Assembly: GCA_034770075.1 (NCBI GenBank)
Contig: CM068387.1
Coordinates: 79,733,971-79,797,970, forward strand
Direction of reading: 5' to 3'
Source: Aralia elata
Taxonomy: Eukaryota > Streptophyta > Magnoliopsida > Apiales > Araliaceae
Length of the DNA stretch: 64,000 nt
Translations under genes and position numbers: made by a program
Shown: piece by piece, positions 1-12,179 of the stretch
Position numbering within the stretch: position 1 is the first letter of the stretch
Layout: each line of letters opens with the position of its first letter
The notes under the pieces: model-generated
Told to the model about the DNA's origin: nothing
The model's input: only the letters and a program-made list of their open reading frames with translations
The model's database searches: none

Positions 1-108
1 TGGCAATTTCCCCCCTAACGCTTCTCGCCCACGCGGCCACGCCCATTCCTAAGGTCCTAACGGTCCCCAATTGTAAAAATCTTATAGGATTAGGATGGAT
101 AAATGATA

Positions 109-345
109 CTCCCTCCGTCTCAAATTAATTGCTTAGTTTTAATTTTTTAAAACTAATTTTTGTACCATTTTTGTCAAAATATAGGTGAAGAGATTATAAC
201 CAAAAGAAAGTATATACAATTTACTACTAATACCAATTTTTATAATGTTAAAAAATATATTTATATATGTTTAATTATTAATTTAAAAAATAGCCAATTT
301 GACTAAAAAGAGTCAAAACTAAGCAGTTAATTTGGGATGGGGTAG
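109..345. mobile_element. Stowaway-type MITE (family I)
   Basis: A 237 bp AT-rich element with terminal inverted repeats. The left end is CTCCCTCCGTCTCAAATTAA and the right end is its imperfect inverse, with subterminal CTTAGTTTTG-like inverted motifs. It is flanked by TA on both sides (107-108 and 346-347). The CTCCCTCCGT terminus and TA target site are the hallmark of Stowaway (Tc1/mariner) MITEs. The same family recurs at 54089-55003. It has no coding capacity. Confidence 0.85.
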
Positions 346-665
346 TATTATAAGAAAAAATTTGAACCGCTGTGATTTGATGTTATACTGCTAAAATATT
401 ATATATACATAATCTTTTTTTCTTATTTTTGACAAAAAAAATTATTAATAATTTAATTTAATTGATTAGAAAATATGTCATTTATAACAACTTAATTGTT
501 ATTAATTTTTTCTCTTGGTCAGGTGAGGGCTCGTAAATGGAGAGAAGTTTTTTAAATGGGATGGAGATGAGGGAGATTTACCCGTACGGCCGTACCACAC
601 CTGCATGCCTACGAAGAGGTTTTATTTGTACCACAACTTCATTATAGCTTTTGATATATTAAAAT

Positions 666-865
666 GGAATTTTTGTTAAGAGAAGTCTTCTAAGTATCTT
701 CTTATACATTTTTGACACGTGTAATGAACTATATATAATTAATACAAACTGGCCCCCACATGTTATAGGTTATTAGTTAAAAAAACAATTATTGTACACG
801 TGTCAAAAATATATAGGAAGGTCATTTTCCTAGTTGGAAGACCTGGACCTCCTAATAAAAACTCC
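666..865. mobile_element. Small MITE with paired CACGTG motifs
   Basis: A 200 bp element whose two halves are imperfect inverted repeats (GGAATTTTTGTTAAGAG against GGAGTTTTTATTAGGAG). Near the centre, each arm carries GACACGTGT or its complement at about 714-722 and 797-805. The element is flanked by TTAAAAT direct repeats at 659-665 and 866-872. The superfamily is uncertain: the shared flank is 7 bp, though MULE or hAT targets are 8-9 bp. Confidence 0.6.
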
Positions 866-874
866 TTAAAATGG

Positions 875-1439
875 TCGAAATGAACGAGCATTCCTTAGGG
901 TGCTAATAAGCATTTCAATGAGCAAGAGAATGAGATGGAAAATTTGGGACATAAATGCCCTCACCTATATGTCTCACTCTGCAACATCTCTTGGTAACTG
1001 AAGATTTAGGCATGGAAGTATCACAAGGGTGAATACATGAACTCAGGACAGACATGCATCATGAATAAGTAGACAAACAGATGAAATGGGCAGGAGAAAA
1101 AGGGTATTGGAGAAGTATTCAATGGAAAATTTTATAAATTCAAATGTTTTCTCATCTATCTTCACCTCATTACATCAAACCCACAAGATAAAAATTACAA
1201 AAACAAGAAATAAAATCCGTTCAGTTACTTCTAAATATGCCTCTCCAACAATTCCTAGGCTGGTTACATCATGGTGCATCAAGGTAGGAACACCGAACAT
1301 AGAGCTCTGAGTTTTAGCCTTCCCGGGAGAGTTTATCCTGGTACCTGAATTATTCCGACTCCACTAGAATAAAAAAATGGTAACTCTGTAGAACAACCCC
1401 TAAAATTCAAATGTGAGCAGAGTTTGAGGATGCACTTGC
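875..1439. other. Gap downstream of the GPI-anchored protein gene
   Basis: No gene is supported here. The short plus-strand frame at 1086-1310 is low-complexity and resembles nothing known. The part nearest 1440 is probably the 3' UTR of the minus-strand GPI-anchored protein gene. Confidence 0.5.
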
Positions 1440-2928
1440 TTAATTGGTTCCAAGGAAGAAGAAAAGTCCAATCAATAAGAACAACATTGGGTGAACTGGG
1501 CTAAGTTTGGAAACGAAATTGACTGAATTGGAAGAAGCAGCACTAAAGCCCCCAGTTGATGTGTTTGTGGTCAAAATGACAACAATCCAGTTATCATCAG
1601 AGCCAATCCCGATTCCAGTGTACTGCGAGTCATTGAGAGAACTCGAGTACTGAGATTGTGTATAGTTGGAGAGGACTAAATCCTGAACCAGGTTGGGAAC
1701 ACAAGCAGGCATTATGGTCCCATCCCTAGTTGTGGTGACATTTAATTTGCATTTTGCTAGAAGCTTTGGGTAGTCTGCAAACTGAGGCTCGGTTCCTAGC
1801 ACTGTGTTGGCGCCTGTGGTGTTTGTACAGGGTTGGTTTTTGAACTGCTCTGCAATTTCCTCAGCAAGGCAATCTGCTTTGTCATTCTCTGTTAGAACTG
1901 GTAACGACATGGTTGCCCTAAAGCTGTTGATGCTTCGAAGAAGAGTTTCTTCCTCGTCTGAAGGAGAATGGTGAAGAACAAAATTCAGTGCAAATATATA
2001 TTAAAAGAATTATTAGAAAAATATACTATTACTCCTGATTTGCTATTTATACACTGGATGCGATCACACTCCTCTTCTATAAGCTTTCATAGAGACCTTT
2101 TTAGGGTCAGGGTTTACTCGGTGCACACCCGAGGGTAGTGGCTGCGGGTGCCTCCGCAAAAAGGGGAAAAAAAACTATTTTTCCATTAGGAGGATTGAGG
2201 AGAACCAAGTTTAGATTCTAAGGCAAAATGTGTATACTTCATATATAGCACATATGCTTGAATAAAGAAGCAGATCCTGTCTTTGAAAACTACAAAAATA
2301 TAAACCTTTGTTTCCAAAAGGGCAAGACAAAATTCTTTCCAAAATAAATTTAAACTGATCATTCACCCTATAACTAGAATTATCAAAGTACATGGTTCAA
2401 GACGAAGTGGACAACATAACATTTTTTTCCATTGTGAATTAAGGGGGTTGGGATGGTGGAAGAATTGCCCCCTTGTCGCACAAGGATCAAAGACTCCACT
2501 CAGGATCAAGGCTATCCTTTAAAGTTACGCAAACAAACCAACTCAACCCCCACCCAACAAATGTTGCCGAGTTGAAGCAAATGCAAATTATGCCCTCGTA
2601 TTAAACTTTGCTCCTTTACTGCAAGATCCTAGCTTTGCCCATGGCCATGGATTCCTTGTCTTGATTACTACGACAAGTTATATCCTAGATTTCATTAGGT
2701 TAATTGGTCACAAAGAGCAAAATCCAGTATTAACTGCATCTGAATATTACTATTATACTACCACCAATTCTTAACCCCTTAAATCTCAAAGGCAAATTAT
2801 TATAGAGTTGGGCAACCTAATATTACGAATTCACATTATCGTCATTCGCCATTAGGCACATACAGAAACCACATTGCATCAAACCCAATTCCCCCTTCCC
2901 CAAAACAACAAAATAAGAAATCAAATAG

Positions 2929-2966
<38 letters not shown>

Positions 2967-3446
2967 CTGGAAAAGAATAAATTGGCAGATCCAATCAACC
3001 AAACCTAAACAACCTTTTTTTGCATCCCAACTTGAACATACCCCCAGCTCAAGAACTTCCATATGCAGATCACCCTTTTATCAAAACCATTTATTAATTA
3101 AACCCCAATTACAGAAACAACATAAATGAATGAAGTACTACAAAATTTGATTAGAAAAACACAGATCTTAATCCGAAATGTGATAAAACTCAGCAGCTTA
3201 AAATGAGCAATAAAACAAGACCCATTCAGCGAAACATTTGGTATCATAATATTAATCATTACACATGAACAAAAAACTTTAAAAAAAATAATAATTACAA
3301 ACTGCCAAGCAAAGGATAATTATCAAGAAATGAAATGGGTATAATCAAGAAAATTAACACATACCATCGCACTTGGCTGTGTGATTGATGCAGAGAATGG
3401 AGAGAAGAAGAAGAGAGAGAAATAAATAACGTTGGAAGCACGCCAT
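1440..3446 (-). CDS. Uncharacterised GPI-anchored protein, At5g19250/At3g06035 family
   Basis: Two exons on the minus strand: exon 1 is 3446-3365 and exon 2 is 1957-1440, with a 1,407 bp GT-AG intron in phase 1. The joined frame is 600 nt and gives 199 residues, the usual size for this family. Residues 1 to about 24 form a hydrophobic signal peptide (MACFQRYLFL followed by a Leu/Ser run). The mature part has four cysteines in the contexts DCLAEE, QPCTN, AKCKL and PACVPN, plus several N-x-S/T sequons. The C-terminus is a Ser/Asn-rich stretch, then a hydrophobic tail (MLFLLIGLFFFL), as expected for a GPI attachment signal. The protein should sit on the outer face of the plasma membrane; its molecular role is not known. 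The short first exon holding only the signal peptide explains why the start is easily missed. Family membership rests on the whole-length pattern around FRATMSLPVL and LAEEIA. Confidence 0.88.
2933..2963. repeat. (GA)n microsatellite in the GPI gene intron
   Basis: An uninterrupted GA run of about 15 units, reading as (CT)n on the sense strand of the gene. It lies inside the single intron, about 400 bp from the 5' splice site. Confidence 0.95.
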
Positions 3447-3537
3447 TGCTGTTGTTAGAGGAACCAAATTTGAACGAAAAAGAAAGGATCTGTAGTCAAC
3501 TCAAGCTAATTTATGAAAGCAGAGCACTCAACCAAGC

Positions 3538-3545
3538 TATATATA
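3538..3545 (-). promoter_or_regulatory. TATA box of the GPI-anchored protein gene
   Basis: TATATATA lies 92 bp upstream of the ATG at 3446 on the minus strand. This spacing would give a 5' UTR of roughly 60 nt. Confidence 0.6.
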
Positions 3546-3632
3546 TAGTGGGAGTTGGCTACGGCAACAAGAATAATACGACGGCGTTTCGATTCTATTC
3601 TGTTATCCTAGTTTTATAAAGTTTCGGCGCCC

Positions 3633-3658
3633 ATGTCGGAAGTATACTCTTCCGACAT
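3633..3658. promoter_or_regulatory. Perfect 10 bp inverted repeat upstream of the GPI gene
   Basis: ATGTCGGAAG and CTTCCGACAT are separated by six bases. The palindrome is GC-richer than its surroundings and sits about 90 bp upstream of the TATA box of the minus-strand gene. It could be a dimeric binding site or a decayed transposon centre. No function can be read from the sequence. Confidence 0.45.
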
Positions 3659-4350
3659 AAATTGCCGACCCGCTTGCCTTTTGTATTCTTAACTTCATAA
3701 TTAAGCCAAAATTAATACTCTCCCTTTCCAGAATTAGTTGTATATTTTACCTTTTATCATTTCCAAAATTAATACACGTTTATTTTTAAATAATAAAATG
3801 ATATAAAATTTTAACCATGCCATTATTTTTATTTTTAGTAATTTGAGTAGTATCATATTGTTACTATTACATTTCTAATCAATGATAAGAATAAATATTA
3901 AAAAAAATTATTCGTTTATCTCTAATTTTAAAACAAAAAGAGGACTAATAATAAATATTCAGTTTAATTTTATTATCAAAATTGATATATTCAGAAGAAA
4001 AAATAAAAATAGGACACTTGTTCTCGATTGTAAGGAGAAGTAGTCTTGATTTTTAAAATAATTAATCTTTATGCCGGCATTTATAGTAAGAACGATTCTA
4101 CAGTTTGGTAATGGAGTAAATGTCTGATTATCTGAATGAGGAACAAGAGAATGACACTTTGATCATAATCCATATGAATCAAACTACTTGTTCGTCTACT
4201 ACCCAAAATTTAAGAAAAAAAGTGTGACATTGTTTAAAAACATGACTGTTATTTTGTCCCTGTTTCACGCAGTTTTTGGAATTAAATTAGCATTTAACTT
4301 GCATAATCTGTTTCCTCCCTACTACAAAAATATCATTTTCGAATTCTATT
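3659..4350. other. AT-rich intergenic DNA
   Basis: No coding or RNA gene is visible. The stretch near 3718-3960 resembles a decayed Stowaway-like repeat (CTCTCCCTTTCC start), but its right end is not clear. Confidence 0.5.
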
Positions 4351-4354
4351 TTTA

Positions 4355-4722
4355 GGGGGTGTTTGATAAAAACTGAATGAATCTGAATCTGAATGAGCTG
4401 AATCTGAATAAAAAAAATTGTTTGATAATTGACTTGTCTGAAACATCTGAATGACAGGATTTTATTATTTTATCCCTCTAAAAAAATTTAAAATTGTTGT
4501 AAAATTATTTAATATTACTTAATATAATAGTTAATATTTTTTTAAAAAAAATTAATTTTAAAAAAAAAATTACTCATTCAGCTGCTCATTCAGCCAAAAA
4601 AATCTGACTTAGCCATTCAGCTCAACCATCTGACTGATTCAGCCATTCAGACCAAAACAAACGCACTTACCAATTCAGTCATTTAACCATTCAGTTTCAT
4701 TCAGTTCTAAACAAACACCCCC
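4355..4722. mobile_element. Tourist-type (PIF/Harbinger) MITE
   Basis: A 368 bp element with ends GGGGGTGTTTG and CAAACACCCCC, flanked by the 3 bp target duplication TTA at 4352-4354 and 4723-4725. Its body is rich in repeats of CTGAAT/ATTCAG. The TTA target and the GTGTTTG terminus are typical of PIF/Harbinger MITEs. A related, longer element lies at 54132-54785. Confidence 0.85.
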
Positions 4723-5543
4723 TTAGTCTCAAATTGATCATATTTTTGTTTAATATTATATATTGTGTGTCAATTTAGGGTAAACTATTTTGAGACGCAA
4801 ATGAAACTTAAAAGTGATAATTTTTGCAAAACAAAAGAGTATATGTGTGCATTAATCGTATACCAATAATTTACTTGTGAAAATATTTATAGGATAGGAA
4901 TGAGAGAGAAAAAAAGAAAAAAAAGAGAATAAGTAAAAATATTTATTGGACATGAACGAGAGAAAAATAAAAAGGAACGAGAAACCGAAGAGTGATAAAC
5001 TAAGGTTAAAATAAATTCACCGTCACTTAAACTTTAATTAAATCATTGTCATCACCTTTTTCAATTTTGTTAGCAACAAATGAGGTTACTTTCATTTAAA
5101 GAAAGTATTATTCCAATTTCTCAATAACATAATATTAATTTTCCTGGCGTAGAGCAAATTATTCTTAATAGGTGGAGTATTGTTTTGATAAATAACTCTT
5201 CTATAGGGTTTATTAATTTATTTATTTATTGTAAATTATAAAAAAAAATGATATTCTTTTTTAGGTACATATTCACTCCTATTTTGTCCCATTTACTCGG
5301 CGTGAAAATGTTTCTTTCTTAAGACCGGGTAATGTTAGAGGTTTCAAATATATCTCAAATTAAGAACATGGCGTTAAATATTTTAATGATTATTTATAAC
5401 ATAATTAGATTTATCCAATCAATAGTATACTAACACATCATTTGACATATTTTTTGAGACTAAAAATTAAAGACCCTAACGTCACCATTCATTAGATCAA
5501 ACCAATCTCTTTCATATCTTTGTCACTGTTATTCAAACTAAAA

Positions 5544-5983
5544 GGCCTGTTCGGGAATAACTTATTTTAAATGACTTATAAGTCAAAATATAAGTTGACT
5601 TATAAGTTATGTTAAGTTTTGACTTATAAGTAAAGTGTTCGGTATCAATTTGACTTATAAGTCAGAAATTAAGTTAAAATAAGTTATGAAGGTATTCGAC
5701 TTATAATGACTTATAAGTTAAAATAATGTAAAGATTACTAAAAAGGACATTAATAAAAAGAAGGGTAAAATAGAAACGGGACAAAATAGACATTACATTT
5801 GGTCAAACTAACTTATTTAAAAATGACTTATAAGTCATTTTAAAATAAGTTACAAATACTTATATTTTTTGACTTAAAATTCAACTTATAAGTAGAAAAT
5901 AAGTCATTCTTGAACACTCAAATAATATATCAAATGACTTATAACTTGGTTTGACAAATTTATAAGTCATTCCCGAACACCCC
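5544..5983. mobile_element. MITE built from repeated GACTTATAAGTC palindromes
   Basis: A 440 bp element. The left end GGCCTGTTCGGGAATAACTT and the right end (read inverted) GGGGTGTTCGGGAATGACTT are terminal inverted repeats. Inside are at least eight copies of the short palindrome CTTATAAG in the context GACTTATAAGT. The target duplication is uncertain (TAA on the right, AAA on the left), so it may be PIF/Harbinger or hAT. Confidence 0.75.
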
Positions 5984-6044
5984 TAATTGTGGTGCAATTG
6001 GCCTGCATGCACATGGAACTCCATTCAAACAATAATATTACTAT

Positions 6045-6184
6045 GGGAATTTCTAAATCCACCCGCTTTTTTGATATTTTCACCCAAAAAGTGTCGCTGT
6101 AGATGTATAGCGACAGTTTTACCGTCGCTATAGGATCCAAAGCGGGTGAAAATATCAAAAAAACGGGTGAATTTAATAATTCCC
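6045..6184. mobile_element. 140 bp Mutator-like MITE with perfect 9 bp target duplication
   Basis: Inverted ends of about 40 bp, starting GGGAATTTCTAAATCCACCC on the left and GGGAATTATTAAATTCACCC when the right end is read inverted. A central hairpin carries GTCGCT/AGCGAC. The element is flanked by TATTACTAT at 6036-6044 and 6185-6193. A 9 bp duplication is the mark of Mutator-like elements. The terminus resembles that of the larger element at 26511-27714. Confidence 0.88.
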
Positions 6185-6456
6185 TATTACTATTTCTTTT
6201 ACATAACAATGGTATTATTGTCACTAATCACTTTCCCTTAAATAATGTCACTTTTAGGATTTCACAAGTAAATTAAGCTTATGCAATAATTTTCCAGAGC
6301 TCCCTCGAGATACTGATATTTCTAAAAGTGTGACTAAATTCAAAAGTGCAATTACGAGGAACGAATGGAGTATTATGTACCAAGAATATTCTGTAGAAAG
6401 AAAATATAACTAATTAGAACTTGGAATTATATTCTCTACTAACTAATTTATACTAC

Positions 6457-6464
6457 TATAAAAG
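6457..6464 (+). promoter_or_regulatory. Possible TATA box of the AGPase large-subunit gene
   Basis: TATAAAAG lies 370 bp upstream of the ATG at 6827. If used, the 5' UTR would be about 340 nt. No better TATA motif lies nearer, so this is a candidate only. Confidence 0.4.
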
Positions 6465-6826
6465 AGAGATTTTGAAAAGAAAAAAGATGCTCACATGAAC
6501 AAAAATCTACACTTAAGAGGCTACAGCTACATATACAGCATATGGAATATCCGTGATATGCATTACTACGACAAAAAAAAAAAAAGTGTTAGGACTCTTA
6601 TGTAATTCCACAAATTGGTGTAAAGGGTCACAGTATCACAAAAACACAATACAAATTGGTGGATGAAATTGAATTTGGATAACGTGGCTTTGGCCTCCAA
6701 TAGCATGCAACTCTAAGTAAGCAATAGTCCCACCCCTTAGTTCTCTCCTTCCCTATTCTTCTACGCACACAAAGTTTGCACAAACTTAATCCCATATTTT
6801 TGTTTTCTGCCTGATTTTCAGAAACA

Positions 6827-9800
6827 ATGGCAGTCACGGCCGATGGCCGGATCGCCCTGTCGGCTGCAGGCCACTTGCGCAGCTCCACCTCGGGATTGGC
6901 AGCGAAGAACTGGAGGGTTGTGAAGTTTTGCAATGGAGAGTTGATGGGGCAGAAGTTGAACTATGCTAAATTTCAGCAAAGAGTTGGCAACAAAAATGTT
7001 AGGCCCCATGTATGCATGTCCCTCACTACTAATATTGCAGGCGAGGCCAAGGTGAGTTGTTGGTTTATTTAGCTATTTAGTGCAGTATATCGCTCATTGT
7101 ACAGTTAAAATTTATCGTAATCAGATTTAGCTGCTATTAAAAATTAATTGAAGAGTGCTATTCTAAATGCAAAAATCTCATAACAATGTAAAGCAAGGCA
7201 GTACAATTTCAAGAACATAAATTCCTGTTTACTTTGTAGTTCATTCAAATGGGGCCTCTTACATTCTGATGTGTCCCATTAGAATAATAGAATGTATGTT
7301 GGACATTAATACAAAGGTATATGGAAGATACAAACCTCTTCATCAGCTGGCCTATTAGATATGCAGCTCAGGTACTTCATTTTCTCCAATAACTTCCCAC
7401 CAGACCAGTCATTCCAATGATTATAGATGACTTTCAACTCAAAATTAAATCTTTTGACAATTTTGATGAAGATCAGAAGGTAAGAATATCATAAAATGAA
7501 ACTCTCCCAGGACTAAATTCAATATGTTGTGTGCAGTTGAGGGACCTGGAGATGGAGAAAAGGGACCCAAAGACGGTTGTTGCAATTATACTAGGTGGCG
7601 GTGCTGGTACTCGTCTGTTCCCTCTCACTAAGCGCCGTGCCAAACCTGCTGTGAGTTTTCTACAGACCCTCAACAATTTTACATTCACTGCCAATTTCAT
7701 CAGCAACAACAATTGAGCATGTTGATGTGCATTTTGTACCGATACTAGAAACTGCATTGCTAGTGGTTTAATTCTAGTTATGGTCATTTCAACTTGATAA
7801 TAATGTTACAGGTGCCTATTGGAGGAGCATATAGACTAATTGATGTACCAATGAGCAACTGTATCAACAGTGGGATCAACAAAGTTTACATTCTAACTCA
7901 GTTCAACTCAGCATCACTCAACAGGCATATTGCTCGCGCGTATAACTTTGGCAGTGGGACAACCTTTGGAGATGGCTACGTTGAGGCAAGTTTTTTTCCA
8001 GGTTCTCCATTCTCTTCTGATTCTTCTGAATCGCCATATGTTTACGCGTACATCTCCAGAAAGGCATAGGGGAACTTGGAATTTCTTTCAGTTTCTTTTT
8101 CAATCTCTACATAATCACTTAAAATTTGTTTTTCTCCTATTCTAGGTTCTAGCAGCAACTCAAACTCCAGGTGAGACAGGTAAAATGTGGTTCCAGGGGA
8201 CTGCAGATGCCGTACGCCAGTTTCATTGGCTTTTTGAGGTACTAATTGTTAGTTCTAGATACATTCACATTTATACGAGTACACGTTCATTTCTAACTTT
8301 TTAACTTTTCTAATCAACTGTATGTATATTATATATATACTTTATCTTAAGGAAATAGCATAAATATTATCAAGTAGCAACAGTCAAATAAGTTTTCACA
8401 GCAGGCATATCAGTTAAAATGCTTAACTTATTTTAAGAAATCTCCCGGTTAACAACAAGAATTATGATACAGAGCAAACAAATTTGATACTTTTGTCCGA
8501 ATCTCTAACAGTCTAATACTTTAAAAGCAACACAGTAATATATCTATAATGCCAAAATGGCAACATTACACCAGTAAATTGCAACAGAAATTATTTCATT
8601 GGAACACACCTTTTGTGCACAAAATTTTCTCTGCTACCAACAGAACTCTGTTCTGTGAACCACTAGGTATATATTGGACCATAATATACTTTTCACTTTG
8701 TAGGATGCAAGAAGTAAGAATATTGAAGATGTACTCATTTTATCGGGAGATCACTTATACCGGATGGATTATATGGACTTTGTTCAGGTAAGGCACAAAA
8801 TTTGATTCTCTTTTACCATGCATTCATTTGCTGTCCTTTTTTTGGCCAGGATATTAGGATTTATATATCTTTCTTCTGCAGAATCATCGACAAAGTGGTG
8901 CAGATATCACCATCTCTTGTCTCCCTATGGATGACAGGTAGGTTAATATTTTCAAGCCTTTGCTCAAACTTCCCAAATGGTCATCTCTAGCAAAATCCAT
9001 AGAGTTTAATGAAGCTTATATGCAATAATTCAGAATTCTTTAGTCGATTACTATGGAATTTATTGCATTATAACTGCCTACACCAGTATAAAAAAGGATC
9101 ATCATATGTATAACCTTTTGTTTTCGAGAAATATTTCCTACTTAATCATTCAATGAGCAGTCGGCATTAGTCCATGGCAGTGATTTGAAGTTCTGAAATC
9201 AAAAGAGTGCTGTTTCATCTACTGAGATCAATTTACTGGAAATACTAACACCTATTCTGATTCTTTGTTCTGTTCCTATGATAGCCGAGCTTCAGATTTT
9301 GGTCTGATGAACATTGACAATAAAGGAAGGGTGCTTTCTTTCAGTGAAAAGCCTAAAGGAGCTGACTTGAAGGCAATGGTAAGAAAGTTGAAATTTGTGA
9401 AATCCTCTCAAACCTAAATGGTTTCTAAATTTTTTCTTCAGCGACTATGTTTGATACTAAGACAAATATCAGGCAGTTGATACAACAGTTCTTGGGCTGT
9501 CTCGAGAAGAGGCAGGAAAGAAACCATATATTGCTTCCATGGGAGTATATGTCTTCAAGAAGGAGATACTGCTAAATCTCTTAAGGTACTGACCCTTTGA
9601 AGTTGCTTTACGATCATAGAACCTTCTATAGGAAACGTCTCTACTTGTTTTACAAAAAACAATCAAGCAGTTCTTGTAAACTGCTAATTGTTTCTCACCT
9701 TCAGAAGTGAGAGGATGCCAAGTTCATTCATGCACTGTTGTAATGAATAATATGAAAAATGATGTTATCTGGTAAAATTATTATTGAGAAAATTGTTAAA

Positions 9801-11450
9801 GAATATTAGACAAAAATATATGGAGGTATATTATCTATAACTATTACTAGACAAAGCTTAAGTTGAGCCTTACTTCGATATAAATGTTATATATGCTCTG
9901 AAGGATTTATACTAGGCAATGTAAGTATTAAGTATGGTGTATTGTTTTGAGTCAGGTGGCGTTTCCCAACTGCAAATGACTTCGGATCAGAGATAATCCC
10001 AGCCTCAGCTAGAGAATTCTTCATTAAGGTCTGTCAAATCTGTCTTGTGTTTAGATATATGCTTGTAGTCACAGTACGAAGTTTCTATCTTCTCTTTAGA
10101 AGATCATATGTTTAGATACATAATCACATACAGATACTAAAGGTCTAAAGCTGATATATATATCAGTACGTACATATTCGGTTCATTTCCTATGAGTGGG
10201 CTATTTTCTTCATAAATTAGTCATCTCTCATCCTATCACGAAAATATTATGCAGGCTTATTTATTTAATGATTATTGGGAAGATATTGGTACAATCAGAT
10301 CCTTCTTTGAAGCAAACCTTGCCCTTACTGCACACGTAAGTTGAGCATAATATATGTATTTTTACTCTAAATCGCCTTTATGTGTAACATATATGGGTAT
10401 TTTTGTTGCTTCTCCTTTCTCAGCCGCCAAAATTTAGTTTCTACGACGCAAGCAAGCCAATGTTTACATCAAGGAGAAACTTACCACCATCAAAGATCGA
10501 CAACAGCAAGGTTAGTGAATCTCACCGTCATAAACTAGTTCCTGAAACTTCCTTTCATGCTCAAATAGAATCAATCGCAATTATTTAAAAAATATACATA
10601 GAAGAGCTGTTTGCACAACACAACCTCCAACCCCGCATACAGTTCTAACGATTTTATTTCCTTGGATTTTCACTATTTGGTTTTCTGCATTGATTTCTAC
10701 CAGAACTTCAATTCAATAATACTATCTGTTGACGGTTTCAATGTTGGTATGCAGATTGTAGATTCAATAGTATCGCATGGTAGTTACCTAACTGATAGCT
10801 TCATTGAGCACAGTGTTGTTGGCATCCGATCCCGGATAAACTCCAATGTTCACTTAAAGGTTTGTTTCAAATCCAACAAGCCATTCTGTTTCAAACTCCA
10901 GTGTTGTAAAATTCAATCATTTAATGTTTGTATAGCTTTTTATTAGATGTTCTTATGTTTACACCATGATGATGATGATCAATGTTAAACAGGACACAGT
11001 GATGCTTGGTGCTGACTACTATGAAACTGAGGATGAAGTCGCATCACTTGTAGCCGAGGGAAGAGTTCCTATTGGAATAGGAGAAAATACGAGAATCAAG
11101 TACCAGAAACTCAAATCTCTCTCCTTATTACTCCCACTATCAAAATTGTTTGCAATTTCTCTATTTTTTGCTGACATGGAGTTTTTACGGCAACGCGCAG
11201 AGAATGTATCATTGACAAGAATGCCAGAATTGGAAAGAATGTTGTTATTGCAAACTCAGAGGTATAAAATGTTTTAAAGGAATGTGAAACTATTATTTGA
11301 TTATAAGGAACTGGAAGCAACTGAATTTTTGTATGCATGGATTTGCAGGGTGTACAGGAGGCAGACAGATCGTTAGAAGGATTTTACATTCGATCAGGGA
11401 TTACAGTTATTCTAAAAAACTCAACAATCAGTGATGGATTGGTGATATGA
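6827..11450 (+). CDS. APL1: Glucose-1-phosphate adenylyltransferase large subunit, plastidial
   Basis: Fifteen exons: 6827-7051, 7537-7650, 7812-7985, 8146-8238, 8704-8787, 8882-8937, 9285-9378, 9473-9585, 9956-10028, 10255-10335, 10424-10510, 10755-10859, 10993-11099, 11201-11261 and 11349-11450. They sum to 1,569 nt and 522 residues, normal for the family, with phases agreeing at every junction. The enzyme makes ADP-glucose from glucose-1-phosphate and ATP, the committed step of starch synthesis, as a heterotetramer with the small subunit in the chloroplast. Residues 1 to about 70 are a Ser/Ala-rich transit peptide. The nucleotide loop GGGAGTRL is at 95-102, followed by FPLTKRRAKPA and PIGGAYRLIDVPMSNC. 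The substrate-binding SGDHLYRMDY begins at about 216. The C-terminal half is the beta-helix region, ending SGITVILKNSTISDGLVI. Intron 3 has a GC donor (see 7986-7987). It converges with RH58, 730 bp apart stop to stop. The APL1-class assignment rests on similarity and synteny. Confidence 0.95.
7986..7987 (+). other. Non-canonical GC 5' splice site (APL1 intron 3)
   Basis: Exon 3 ends GTTGAG and the intron begins GCAAGT. The acceptor is at 8144-8145. The frame requires this site (YVE joined to VLAATQTPGE). AG|GCAAGT is the strong consensus of rare GC-AG introns, spliced by the major spliceosome. Confidence 0.85.
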
Positions 11451-12179
11451 TAAGGACACCTAATGTTTCATTCTTTTTTGATGTATCGATATGCGAATCA
11501 AAAAATAAGTTTGAGATATGAGCATTTTGTATCAATAGGCACAAACAAGCTATGTAACACGTCGGTCTTAATATTAATTTAATGGAGCTTTGCCAGCGTC
11601 CACCACCTTGCTTCGTACAATACAAATTTTCTTTTAATAGAAAAAAGTTACAAATTTAGTTCACTTTATAATATAGTGTTGTTGAAGAATTCACAGGGTG
11701 CAGATGAATAGAGCAGAGAGATGAAAATATCAAGGGCAGGGTAACCTTGGAACATAAAAATTTTAAAAAAAAGTTGAATTCCAGAGTAGAAGATTATTTG
11801 TTTCTCCGCTTGAAAGTGTTCTCACCTTATGAAAGTGGTGAACATCACTTGTACAAAGAATGGTATTTTTCTGAATATTAAGAATTAGAACATTATAGGT
11901 TTGGAAACAATCTATTTTAAGGGGAAAAGAAAAACATCAACAATTTACATTCATCACTATTTTGCCGGAAGTGTATACTAATTTTGCAGAACACAGACTG
12001 CTTTCATTTTTTGTCCAAAATGAGTGATTTCCATAATCCAGATTAATGTTTGAGATTAAAGTAGAGTAGAACTTGAACTTGAACTAAACACAAGCAAATA
12101 AATAAATGAGAGAGAAAGATGATGATGATGAGGCTACTGAGAAGCAAAAACGGAAAGGGAACTGAATTTTCACATAAAT

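Noticed and set aside
2823..3062. 79-codon minus-strand frame around the (GA)n run
   Set aside because: It lies inside the GPI gene intron and its serine/leucine run is translated microsatellite.
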